Assembly: GCA_007571095.1 (NCBI GenBank)
Contig: RKSB01000092.1
Location: 1 to 14,650, forward strand
DNA length: 14,650 nucleotides
Direction: 5' to 3'
Source: K189A clade bacterium
GTDB taxonomy: Bacteria > Pseudomonadota > Gammaproteobacteria > Pseudomonadales > Azotimanducaceae
A program made the position numbers and the translations under genes. Below are positions 9,120-14,650 of this stretch, piece by piece; within the stretch, counting starts at the first letter, position 1, and every line of letters begins with the position of its first letter. Below the pieces are notes generated by a model, which was not told the DNA's origin, searched no databases, and saw only the letters and a list, made by a program, of their open reading frames with translations.

Positions 9120-9228
9120 GGCCGGTGCCGGCGTCATTTCGTGCAGAGAAGGAATCAGCGGACGAGGCCGAAAGCGGGCAAGCCCGAAGCCTTGAGGTTC
9201 GGGCGGCGAAATGAGTCAGCGAACAAGG
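9120..9228 (-). other. Structured part of the rplL-rpoB intergenic spacer
   Basis: No gene is seen here. A 7-bp stem GCCCGAA/TTCGGGC (9182-9188 with 9198-9204, 9-nt loop) forms one hairpin. The 8-bp complementary segments 9134-9141 and 9207-9214 (TCATTTCG and CGAAATGA on the plus strand) could enclose it in a longer-range fold. The GC-rich element GCCGGTGCCGGC at 9121-9132 provides the competing arm for the 9092-9119 hairpin. The whole spacer from the rplL stop to the rpoB ATG is 179 nt, far longer than the other gaps among the protein genes of this operon. Confidence 0.5.
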
Positions 9229-9630
9229 CTACTTAAGCTCAGAAGTCGCTCCGGCTTCTTCCAGCTGCTTTTGAATCTCCTCGGCTTCCTCTTTGCCGGC
9301 TCCCTCTTTTACCGGTTTGGGGGTACCGCCGACAACCTCATCCACCAGCCCTTTGGCTTCTTTCAGCCCCAGTCCGGTAATACTTCTGACTGCCTTGATC
9401 ACATTGATCTTCTTGTCGCCGACATTGGCCAGGACTACATCGAAGCTGGTTTGTTCAGCCTCTGCCGAATCCGCACTCTCGGCAACCGCCGAAGCGGGAG
9501 CCTGCGCGACTGCGGCGGCAGCGCTCACGCCGAACTTGTCCTCCATGGCCTTGACCAGTTCAACGACATCCATAACGCTCATTTGCGAAATAGACTCGAG
9601 GACTTCTTCAGATTTTTTTGATAAACCCAT
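9229..9630 (-). CDS. rplL: 50S ribosomal protein L7/L12
   Basis: This is the 133-residue acidic stalk protein that binds L10 as dimers and recruits the translational GTPases (EF-Tu, EF-G, IF2) to the ribosome. The N-terminal dimerisation domain (MSVMDVVELVKAMEDKFGVS) is followed by an alanine-rich hinge of roughly residues 36-60. The C-terminal domain contains KINVIKAVRSITGLGLKEAK, the conserved factor-binding helix. It is about 12 residues longer than the E. coli protein, mostly because of a longer, more serine- and glutamate-rich hinge. The ATG at 9630 follows a GGAG site by 10 nt. It lies 33 nt after rplJ, the usual partner, and before the structured spacer leading to rpoB. Higher translation than its neighbours is expected from the family, since four or more copies are needed per ribosome. 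Confidence 0.98.
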   Translation of the reverse strand: MGLSKKSEEVLESISQMSVMDVVELVKAMEDKFGVSAAAAVAQAPASAVAESADSAEAEQTSFDVVLANVGDKKINVIKAVRSITGLGLKEAKGLVDEVVGGTPKPVKEGAGKEEAEEIQKQLEEAGATSELK

Positions 9631-9663
9631 CTTGCAAACACTCCAAATGCTGATTAATACAAA

Positions 9664-10191
9664 CTATTTCAATTGACCAGAGTCACCGACGGCCGCCACT
9701 GTACGCGTCAGCCTGGCCGGCACTTCATTGATGGTTCGGGCCATTTTCTCAATCGGTGCCAGCATGACTCCCATCAGTTGCCCCAAAGCCACTTCCCGAG
9801 TTGGCAGACTGGCAATACGAGGGGCTTCACTGCCTTCGTGAAAGATTCCGTCGACGGACAGTGCCCGAATTTTCAGGCCGGGATTTTCCTCGCTGAAATC
9901 CTTGAGTACGCGCGCCGGCAAACCCAGTTCATCCTCTGACAAAGCGACCAGAGTCGGGCCGACGAAGTTATCGCACAGGCAGTCGTGAGAACTGTCCTTG
10001 AAGGCTCTCCTTGCCAGAGTGTTTCGAATGACTCGCAGGCGAACCTTTTGCTCTCTTGCCTGCTTGCGCAACTGTGTCATCTGGATAACAGTCAGTCCGC
10101 TGTAATCGGCCAATACAACCGACAGTGCAGCGTTGGCCAGAGAATTGACCTCGCTGACGACCTGAGCCTTGTCTTCAAACCGCAAAGTCAT
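9664..10191 (-). CDS. rplJ: 50S ribosomal protein L10
   Basis: This 175-residue protein anchors the L7/L12 dimers to 23S rRNA at the base of the stalk. The N-terminal RNA-binding domain shows the typical pattern (VVLADYSGLTVIQMTQLRKQ, then VRLRVIRNTLARRAF), and the C-terminal helix (PIEKMARTINEVPARLTRTVAAV) is the L7/L12-binding part. Length is slightly above E. coli L10 (165). The ATG at 10191 has a GAGGA site 10 nt upstream. In E. coli the L10-L7/L12 complex represses its own mRNA through a long leader between rplA and rplJ; here the gap is only 44 nt, so such a leader cannot be present in that form. Confidence 0.98.
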   Translation of the reverse strand: MTLRFEDKAQVVSEVNSLANAALSVVLADYSGLTVIQMTQLRKQAREQKVRLRVIRNTLARRAFKDSSHDCLCDNFVGPTLVALSEDELGLPARVLKDFSEENPGLKIRALSVDGIFHEGSEAPRIASLPTREVALGQLMGVMLAPIEKMARTINEVPARLTRTVAAVGDSGQLK

Positions 10192-10235
10192 AGTCCTGTA
10201 TTCCTCAAAGCATTAAGCGAAGACATGCCGGCCGC

Positions 10236-10931
10236 TCACAACGGAAGCGACCCTTGATCGATCACCAGCCCCGGGCCCATGGTGGTCGACAGCATCACCT
10301 TCCGAAAGTAAATTCCCTTGGCTGAAGGCGGGCGAACCTTCTTCAGGTCGGCCAGCACCGTTTCGATATTCTCTGTCACCGCTTCCGGCGAAAAACCGAC
10401 ACGGCCGACACTGCCATGGACGACTCCTGAACGGTCCGTCCGATACTGCATTCGGCCTGCCTTGGCATGAGCAACAGCCTGCCCGACGGCGGGAGTTACG
10501 GTGCCCATTTTTGGATTGGGCATAAGGCCCTTAGGCCCGAGAATTTGGCCGAGCGGTGCCACCTTGGGCATGGTATCGGGGGTTGCTATGACCACATCAA
10601 AATCCAGATTACCCGCTCGAATGCTCTCTGCCAGACTCTCCACTCCGACTATATCGGCACCCGCTTTTTCGGCCTCTTCAGCCAGATCGCCAGCGGCAAA
10701 AACCGCGACCTTGACACTTTTGCCAAGGCCATGAGGCAGAACAACCGCGCCTCTGACCATCTGGTCGGACTTGCGTACGTCCACGCCGAGTTTGACCATC
10801 AAGTCAAAGGACTCGCTGAACTTTACGCTAACCAGTTCAGTCAGCAGGTCGACGGCTTCGCCGATGGAGTATCTTTTGTTGCCATCAACCTTTTCGGCGA
10901 TGGCTCGCATGCGTTTCGACAGCTTCGCCAT
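10236..10931 (-). CDS. rplA: 50S ribosomal protein L1
   Basis: This 231-residue protein forms the mobile L1 stalk near the ribosomal E site, and in enterobacteria it represses translation of the rplKA mRNA. The L1 signature LGQILGPKGLMPNPKMGTV is intact. The C-terminal RPPSAKGIYFRKVMLSTTMGPG is also typical. I start at ATG 10931 (MAKLSKRMRAI), the family N-terminus. A longer in-frame version from 10997 would lie inside rplK and adds 22 residues unlike L1. The start is 1 nt after the rplK TAG, with a GGAGGG site inside the end of rplK, so the two genes are very probably translationally coupled. The codons for PSAKGI (about 10312-10329) match the flanking repeat family with a 2-nt gap, although the peptide itself is normal for L1. 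Confidence 0.98.
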   Translation of the reverse strand: MAKLSKRMRAIAEKVDGNKRYSIGEAVDLLTELVSVKFSESFDLMVKLGVDVRKSDQMVRGAVVLPHGLGKSVKVAVFAAGDLAEEAEKAGADIVGVESLAESIRAGNLDFDVVIATPDTMPKVAPLGQILGPKGLMPNPKMGTVTPAVGQAVAHAKAGRMQYRTDRSGVVHGSVGRVGFSPEAVTENIETVLADLKKVRPPSAKGIYFRKVMLSTTMGPGLVIDQGSLPL

Positions 10932-10932
10932 A

Positions 10933-11376
10933 CTAAATACCCTCCACCTCAAGCCCCATGCTGAAGGCTGTGCCGGCAATTGTTTTGACAGCTGCATCCG
11001 TATCGGCAGCAGTCAGGTCAGGGAGCTTCAGCCGAGCGATCTCTTCAAGCTGCGCTCTGGTCACAGTACCCACCTTGTGAGTGTTCGGCGTTGAACTGCC
11101 TTTGTCGAGCCCGGCAAATTTCTTTAACAAAACCGCAGCAGGCGGAGTTTTCTGAATAAAGCTGAAGGATTTATCGGCATAAACCTGAATAACCACTGGG
11201 ACAGGTACTCCGGCTTCAAGTTCCTGAGTCTTGGCATTGAACTCCTTGCAGAAGTCCATGATATTCACTCCGTGCTGACCCAGAGCAGGCCCCACCGGAG
11301 GGCTGGGGTTGGCCTGACCCGCAGGTATCTGTAACTTGATCACTACTTCGGCTTTGCCTTGTTTTCGTTTTGCCAT
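10933..11376 (-). CDS. rplK: 50S ribosomal protein L11
   Basis: This 147-residue protein binds the GTPase-associated region of 23S rRNA and is needed for RelA activation in enterobacteria. The proline-rich N-terminal domain (PSPPVGPALGQHGVNIMDFC) and the C-terminal RNA-binding domain (TPPAAVLLKKFAGLDKGSS) are complete. The length is close to the E. coli protein (142). The ATG at 11376 follows nusG by 50 nt, and the Shine-Dalgarno site is weak, with only GGAA-like elements at a poor distance. I see no convincing promoter in the gap, though E. coli has one here, so read-through from nusG is the simplest reading. Confidence 0.98.
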   Translation of the reverse strand: MAKRKQGKAEVVIKLQIPAGQANPSPPVGPALGQHGVNIMDFCKEFNAKTQELEAGVPVPVVIQVYADKSFSFIQKTPPAAVLLKKFAGLDKGSSTPNTHKVGTVTRAQLEEIARLKLPDLTAADTDAAVKTIAGTAFSMGLEVEGI

Positions 11377-11426
11377 TGCTAATTCGTTTCCGGTTCCTTG
11401 TCAGACTGTTTTCGCTTCTCTTGCTT

Positions 11427-11957
11427 CTAAAGCTTCTCGATCTGCTCAAAAGCAAGGTCTACAGGTGTCGGGCGACCGAAAATGGTGACTGCCACCTTGA
11501 GACGATTCTTGTCGTAATTCACCTCTTCGACGGTGCCGTTGAAGTCGTTGAAAGGCCCGTCAATGACTCGAACCTCTTCGCCCACTTCGTACAGATTTTT
11601 AGGTACCGCCTGTTTGCTGCCGATCTCCATCCGCCGGCGGATTTTCTTGAATTCCTCGTCGGTGAGCGGCGTCGGATTTTCATTGCCTCCGACAAAGCCA
11701 ATGATACGAGGAGTGCGCTTGACCAGTTGCAGGGCGGCGATGTCGGCCTCCATCTCAACCAGTACATAGCCAGGATAAAATTTGCGCTCACTGCGGCGCT
11801 TCTGACCGGATCGCATCTCCATAACCTCTTCCGTCGGCACGATGATGCCGCCGAACTTGTCCTGCAAGTCCGAGTCTGCGATATTTTCTTTCAATAAGGT
11901 CATCGCTTTTTTTTCAAGGTTGGAGTGAGCCTGCACTACATACCACTTCTTGTTCAC
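11427..11957 (-). CDS. nusG: Transcription termination/antitermination factor NusG
   Basis: This 176-residue protein binds the beta' clamp helices through its NGN domain and contacts Rho or ribosomal protein S10 through its KOW domain, coupling transcription with termination or translation. The NGN domain covers about residues 1-115 (KWYVVQAHSNLEKKA, then YPGYVLVEME). The KOW domain follows (VRVIDGPFNDFNGTVEEV) and the C-terminus is VDLAFEQIEKL. The start codon is GTG at 11957, supported by a GGAG site 6 nt upstream that overlaps the secE stop region, and by the family N-terminus. It follows secE by 10 nt, as in most bacteria. Confidence 0.98.
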   Translation of the reverse strand: MNKKWYVVQAHSNLEKKAMTLLKENIADSDLQDKFGGIIVPTEEVMEMRSGQKRRSERKFYPGYVLVEMEADIAALQLVKRTPRIIGFVGGNENPTPLTDEEFKKIRRRMEIGSKQAVPKNLYEVGEEVRVIDGPFNDFNGTVEEVNYDKNRLKVAVTIFGRPTPVDLAFEQIEKL

Positions 11958-11967
11958 CCGCTTCTCC

Positions 11968-12333
11968 TCAACCGATCAAGCCTTCAACCAGAGAACCGAG
12001 GCTCCAGTCCAGCAACCAAAGGATCACCGCAACCAGAAAAACCAGAACCAGAACCAGAGCAGTGGTCTGGGTTACTTCCTGCGGTGTTGGCCAGATCACC
12101 TTGCGTATCTCTGCTCTGGCCTCCTTCAGGAGATCCAGAACCATCCTGCCGGAAAAGGTTTGCGATGCCACCGCCAACGCCAGCATGGCCAGTGCTACCA
12201 GTGCCAGTACACGGTAAAGCAGCGATTCCTCTGCAAAATACCAGTTGCCATAGACTCCGGCAGCAACGATCAAGCAGACAAAAGACCACTTTAACCAGCC
12301 CAGCCTGTACTCTTCTTCTCTCGGAACACTCAC
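11968..12333 (-). CDS. secE: Preprotein translocase subunit SecE
   Basis: This is the small essential subunit that clamps SecY in the inner-membrane SecYEG channel. Three hydrophobic segments are visible (WSFVCLIVAAGVYGNWYF, LALVALAMLALAVA and ALVLVLVFLVAVILWLL), as in the E. coli type. The conserved cytoplasmic stretch EARAEIRKVIWPTPQE lies between the second and third. I prefer the GTG at 12333 (121 residues), because AGGG sits 7 nt before it and the N-terminus then has the normal length. An in-frame ATG at 12369 would give 133 residues but has no good Shine-Dalgarno site, so the exact start is uncertain. It is directly followed by nusG. Confidence 0.93.
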   Translation of the reverse strand: MSVPREEEYRLGWLKWSFVCLIVAAGVYGNWYFAEESLLYRVLALVALAMLALAVASQTFSGRMVLDLLKEARAEIRKVIWPTPQEVTQTTALVLVLVFLVAVILWLLDWSLGSLVEGLIG

Positions 12334-12432
12334 GATAAGACCCTGAAATATTTCAACCGAACTTCGCATGAATAAGAAGGTAACCGCTCATCACAACCTG
12401 GATGCTCTTAAACGTTCATCCGGTAAATGCGG

Positions 12433-12506
12433 CAGGCCAGGAGGGAATCGAACCCCCAACCTGCGGTTTTGGAGACCGCTGCTCTACCAAGTTGAGCTAC
12501 TGGCCT
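12433..12506 (-). tRNA. tRNA-Trp (anticodon CCA)
   Basis: On the minus strand the acceptor stem AGGCCAG pairs with CTGGCCT, the anticodon loop reads CTCCAAA and the T arm has GGTTCGATTCC, giving a complete cloverleaf with G at the discriminator. The three bases after the discriminator are CCG rather than CCA, so the 3' CCA must be added or completed enzymatically. It lies 13 nt downstream of the tuf stop codon, so it is probably cut out of the tuf transcript. Confidence 0.96.
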
Positions 12507-12519
12507 GGTCTTCCAGAAT

Positions 12520-13710
12520 CTAGCCGGTGATTTTAATCACCACGCCAGCACCAACTGTTCGGCCACCCTCTCGAATGGCAAAACGCAAACCTTCGTCCAT
12601 GGCAATGGGGGAAATCAAAGTCACGTTCATCTTGACACTGTCACCCGGCATAACCATTTCAACGTTCTCCGGCAATTCCACAGAGCCGGTCACATCCGTC
12701 GTCCGGAAATAGAACTGTGGTCGATAACCCTTGAAGAAGGGAGTATGTCGGCCGCCCTCCTCTTTTGACAGGACATAGACTTCGGCCTCGAACTGAGTGT
12801 GAGGAGTGATGGACTTGGGATGAGCCAATACTTGCCCGCGCAGAACTTCCTCTCGTTTGATGCCACGCAGCAATACACCCACGTTTTCGCCTGCCCTGCC
12901 CTCATCCAGAAGCTTGCGGAACATTTCAACGCCCGTTACCGTCGTGGTCGAAGTATCCTGAATGCCCACTATCTCAACCTCATCTCCAACATGCACCACG
13001 CCGGCTTCAATACGACCGGTTACCACGGTGCCTCGACCGGAAATGGAGAAGACATCTTCAATCGGCATCAGATAGGGCTTGTCGATGGCTCTCTCGGGCT
13101 CTGGAATATATTCATCAAGTGCTTGCACCAGCTTTCTGATTGCCTCCATGCCATGCTCGCCTGTGTCACCCTCAAGAGCTTTCAGGGCACTGCCTATAAT
13201 CACCGGAGTATCGTCACCTGGAAACTCGTAGTTATCCAGCAGTTCCCGAACCTCCATTTCAACCAGATCAAGCAGTTCAGGATCGTCTACTGTGTCAGCC
13301 TTGTTGAGAAACACCACCATTCTCGGCACACCCACCTGACGACTCAGCAAAATATGCTCGCGAGTCTGCAACATGGGACCATCGGCTGCGCTCACGACCA
13401 AAATGGCACCATCCATCTGGGCGGCACCAGTAATCATGTTCTTCACATAGTCGGCGTGGCCCGGACAATCCACATGCGCATAGTGGCGAGAGTCGCTCTC
13501 GTATTCGACATGTGAAGTGGAAATGGTAATCCCGCGCTCCTTTTCCTCGGGCGCGTTGTCTATCTGATCAAAGTCCTTGGCTTCGCCGCCAAAATTGGTC
13601 GCACTCAGCTTCGTAAGAGCGGCTGTCAAGGTCGTCTTGCCATGGTCGACATGGCCTATGGTGCCGACATTGATATGCGGCTTGGTACGTTCAAATTTCT
13701 CTTTAGCCAT
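12520..13710 (-). CDS. tuf: Elongation factor Tu
   Basis: This GTPase of 396 residues delivers aminoacyl-tRNA to the ribosomal A site. The GTP-binding motifs are in order: GHVDHGKT (residues 19-26), switch I RGITI (59-63), DCPGH (81-85), NKAD (136-139) and SAL (about 174). Domains 2 and 3 follow with RGTVVTGRIEAG and the GGRHTPFF region. The third motif reads NKAD where E. coli has NKCD; N, K and D, which read the guanine, are kept. Length matches E. coli (394). The ATG at 13710 has an AGGAG site 10 nt upstream. The gene sits directly after a tRNA cluster, the tufB position of E. coli, so it should share the growth-rate-controlled tRNA promoter. Whether a second tuf copy exists elsewhere cannot be told from this window. 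Confidence 0.99.
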   Translation of the reverse strand: MAKEKFERTKPHINVGTIGHVDHGKTTLTAALTKLSATNFGGEAKDFDQIDNAPEEKERGITISTSHVEYESDSRHYAHVDCPGHADYVKNMITGAAQMDGAILVVSAADGPMLQTREHILLSRQVGVPRMVVFLNKADTVDDPELLDLVEMEVRELLDNYEFPGDDTPVIIGSALKALEGDTGEHGMEAIRKLVQALDEYIPEPERAIDKPYLMPIEDVFSISGRGTVVTGRIEAGVVHVGDEVEIVGIQDTSTTTVTGVEMFRKLLDEGRAGENVGVLLRGIKREEVLRGQVLAHPKSITPHTQFEAEVYVLSKEEGGRHTPFFKGYRPQFYFRTTDVTGSVELPENVEMVMPGDSVKMNVTLISPIAMDEGLRFAIREGGRTVGAGVVIKITG

Positions 13711-13767
13711 TTATGATGAACTCCTAAATCCGTTGAAAAAACAACACTTGTGCCTGCACTGGTTTAC

Positions 13768-13843
13768 TGGTGCTCACAGCTGGACTTGAACCAGCGACCT
13801 CTTCCTTACCAAGGAAGTGCTCTGCCTGCTGAGCTATGTGAGC
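13768..13843 (-). tRNA. tRNA-Thr (anticodon GGT)
   Basis: The acceptor stem GCTCACA/TGTGAGC, the anticodon stem-loop CTTCC-TTGGTAA-GGAAG and the T arm CTGG-TTCAAGT-CCAG are all present, with discriminator A and an encoded CCA. It is the counterpart of E. coli thrT and lies 57 nt upstream of tuf and 6 nt after tRNA-Gly. Confidence 0.97.
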
Positions 13844-13849
13844 GCGCCC

Positions 13850-13923
<74 letters not shown>

Positions 13924-13967
13924 AACTTCAGCCAACCCTTATAAAACGGAGCAGACAAAGGTAGAAG

Positions 13968-13996
13968 ATTGTACACCATATCAACTCAGTTGTCCG
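13968..13996 (-). promoter_or_regulatory. Possible internal promoter before tRNA-Gly
   Basis: On the minus strand CGGACA (13991-13996) and TACAAT (13968-13973) are separated by 17 nt, a fair sigma70-like pair placed about 45 nt before tRNA-Gly. The -35 element matches only 4 of 6 positions. The 164-nt spacer between tRNA-Tyr and tRNA-Gly holds nothing else I can support. Confidence 0.3.
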
Positions 13997-14087
13997 CTTG
14001 ATAACTTCGGGCTTCAGGCCCCCGGAATCAAACAACCGCAAAGGACACTCCGGCAGGCCAGCTACCGGTTCGGCACCCCCTCACATA

Positions 14088-14169
14088 TGGAGGGGGTAGG
14101 ATTCGAACCTACGAAGGCATAGCCGTCAGATTTACAGTCTGATCCCTTTGACCGCTCGGGAACCCCTCC
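14088..14169 (-). tRNA. tRNA-Tyr (anticodon GTA)
   Basis: A class II tRNA with acceptor stem GGAGGGG/CCCCTCC, anticodon arm TCAGA-CTGTAAA-TCTGA, a long variable arm (CGGCTATGCCTTC) and T arm GTAGG-TTCGAAT-CCTAC. The discriminator is A, followed by TAT, so CCA is not encoded. It is the first gene of the tRNA-tuf transcription unit. Confidence 0.97.
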
Positions 14170-14183
14170 AGACAAAGCGTGAA

Positions 14184-14212
14184 ATTTTAACCTTTTTATC
14201 GAAAAACGGCAA
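14184..14212 (-). promoter_or_regulatory. Sigma70-type promoter of the tRNA-tuf operon
   Basis: On the minus strand TTGCCG (14207-14212) is followed after exactly 17 nt by TAAAAT (14184-14189). The start site is expected about 7 nt further on, so the leader before tRNA-Tyr is only a few bases. The bases between -10 and the start (TTCACGC) end GC-rich, as in many stringently controlled stable RNA promoters; this regulation is inferred. A second copy of the -35 hexamer lies 19 bp upstream. Confidence 0.75.
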
Positions 14213-14232
14213 GTTTATCGGAAAACGGCAAG
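14196..14232. repeat. 19-bp tandem duplication over the -35 region
   Basis: TTATCGRAAAACGGCAAG occurs at 14196-14213 and 14215-14232, with a single mismatch and a period of 19 bp. The inner copy contains the -35 hexamer of the tRNA promoter. The outer copy falls at about -55, where an UP element or activator site would lie. Confidence 0.9.
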
Positions 14233-14441
14233 CGCGTCTGGAAACAAAAGGCTTGAGCGGATTCCGATTGGAAACTGCTCTCGTGCCTTTCGACTGATCG
14301 GCCAGTGTAAGACGAGTTGCTTGCGCTCGGTTGCCTCGGCGGGCTGGATTGCCCAGTCGCAAGGTTCGAGTCTCATTCACGAAGCAACAGCCAGAAGGGA
14401 TTTTTCATAGGAGGTGGCGTAGTTCTGGATGTTGATGTTTC
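14233..14441. other. Spacer between the tRNA promoter and the right array, no gene supported
   Basis: I see no coding region with a sensible start and no complete RNA gene here. A tRNA-like GGTTCGAGTCTC near 14363 lacks a pairing T stem. At 14389-14400 the 12-mer AGCCAGAAGGGA is an inverted copy of part of the array unit (TCCCTTCTGGCT). AGGAGG at 14410-14415 is not followed by a credible gene. Confidence 0.6.
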
Positions 14442-14650
14442 GGCTGAAGGCTCTTATTTTCTTATTCCCTTCTGGCTGAAGGCTCTTATTTTCTTATTCC
14501 CTTCTGGCTGAGGGCTCCTATTTTCTTATTCCCTTTTTAGCTGAGGGCTCCTATTTTCTTATTCCCTTCTGGCTGAGGGCTCTTATTTTCTTATTCCCTT
14601 TTTAGCTGAGGGCTCTTATTTTCTTATTCCCTTTTTAGCTGAGGGCTCTT
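14442..14650 (+). repeat. Right tandem repeat array, at least 7 copies of the core RGCTGARGGCTC
   Basis: The 12-bp core begins at 14442, 14474, 14506, 14539, 14571, 14604 and 14637, in the same orientation as in the left array, and the array continues off the window. The period is very regular: 32 bp before G-type cores and 33 bp before A-type cores. The linker is (T/C)TATTTTCTTATTCCCTT plus CT or TTT, different from the left-array linker. A-type cores here read AGCTGAGGGCTC, whereas all A-type cores on the left read AGCTGAAGGCTC. Every linker is nearly identical, so this is not a CRISPR. Confidence 0.95.

Noticed and set aside
10932..10997. Longer L1 protein starting at 10997
   Set aside because: The extra 22 residues lie inside rplK and do not resemble L1, while ATG 10931 gives the family N-terminus with a good ribosome binding site.
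12799..13515. 238-residue plus-strand frame opposite tuf
   Set aside because: It is an antisense shadow of a strongly conserved gene, with no ribosome binding site or recognisable domain.
13925..13934. Minus-strand TTGGCTGAAG next to tRNA-Gly, resembling the repeat core
   Set aside because: Only 10 bp match, in the opposite orientation and without linker similarity; chance is sufficient.
14000..14030. GC-rich hairpin between tRNA-Tyr and tRNA-Gly as a terminator
   Set aside because: The stem is only about 4 bp in a stable register and is not followed by a T-tract.
14310..14385. tRNA or tRNA remnant on the plus strand with GGTTCGAGTCTC
   Set aside because: The flanking bases do not form a T stem and no matching acceptor or anticodon arm can be drawn.
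14410..14490. Short plus-strand peptide after AGGAGG, running into the right array
   Set aside because: The ATG lies too far from the site, the peptide is only about 16 residues and is made mostly of repeat sequence.

Overview
This window holds the translation and transcription core locus of a gammaproteobacterium. All recognisable genes lie on the minus strand. In transcription order they are tRNA-Tyr(GTA), tRNA-Gly(TCC), tRNA-Thr(GGT), tuf (EF-Tu), tRNA-Trp(CCA), secE, nusG, rplK, rplA, rplJ, rplL, rpoB and rpoC. This is almost the classic Escherichia coli order (thrU-tyrU-glyT-thrT-tufB-secE-nusG-rplKAJL-rpoBC), without thrU and with tRNA-Trp placed between tuf and secE. RpoB and RpoC carry the proteobacterial lineage insertions (SI2 and SI3) and align closely with E. 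coli from memory. I assign the class with confidence but not the order or genus. The genes look roughly balanced in base composition, with no sign of horizontal transfer.

Layout from right to left: 14442-14650 is a tandem repeat array that runs off the window. 14233-14441 is a spacer with no gene I can support. 14184-14212 is a good sigma70-type promoter for the tRNA operon, with its -35 region duplicated in a 19-bp tandem repeat. Next come three tRNAs, tuf and a fourth tRNA (12433-14169), then secE-nusG (11968-12333 or 12369, and 11427-11957), then rplK-rplA-rplJ-rplL (9229-11376). A structured 179-nt intergenic region (9050-9228) follows, with hairpins resembling an attenuator and processing site. 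rpoB (4901-9049) and rpoC (570-4862) come last, and a second, larger array (1-571) begins on the rpoC stop codon itself.

The genes cooperate closely. EF-Tu and the tRNAs feed the ribosome. L11, L1, L10 and L7/L12 build the L1 stalk and the GTPase-associated stalk. NusG links RNA polymerase (beta and beta') to the ribosome or to Rho. SecE is the essential small subunit of the SecYEG translocon. Spacing is tight (1 to 50 nt between most genes), so transcription is probably continuous from the tRNA promoter with internal adjustment before rpoB.

The most unusual element is the repeat family. Its core is the 12-mer RGCTGARGGCTC, separated by pyrimidine-rich linkers, with at least 24 copies on the left and 7 on the right, all in the same orientation. 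The spacings are quantised (14, 16, 23 and about 30-33 bp), there is a 73-bp exact segmental duplication, and each array has its own linker and core variants. It is not a CRISPR. The left array occupies the place where the rpoBC terminator would be expected and even supplies two bases of the rpoC stop codon. An 18-nt stretch inside rplA matches the repeat with a 2-nt gap. I do not recognise this family; its function is open, and an unstructured Rho-dependent termination zone is one testable idea.
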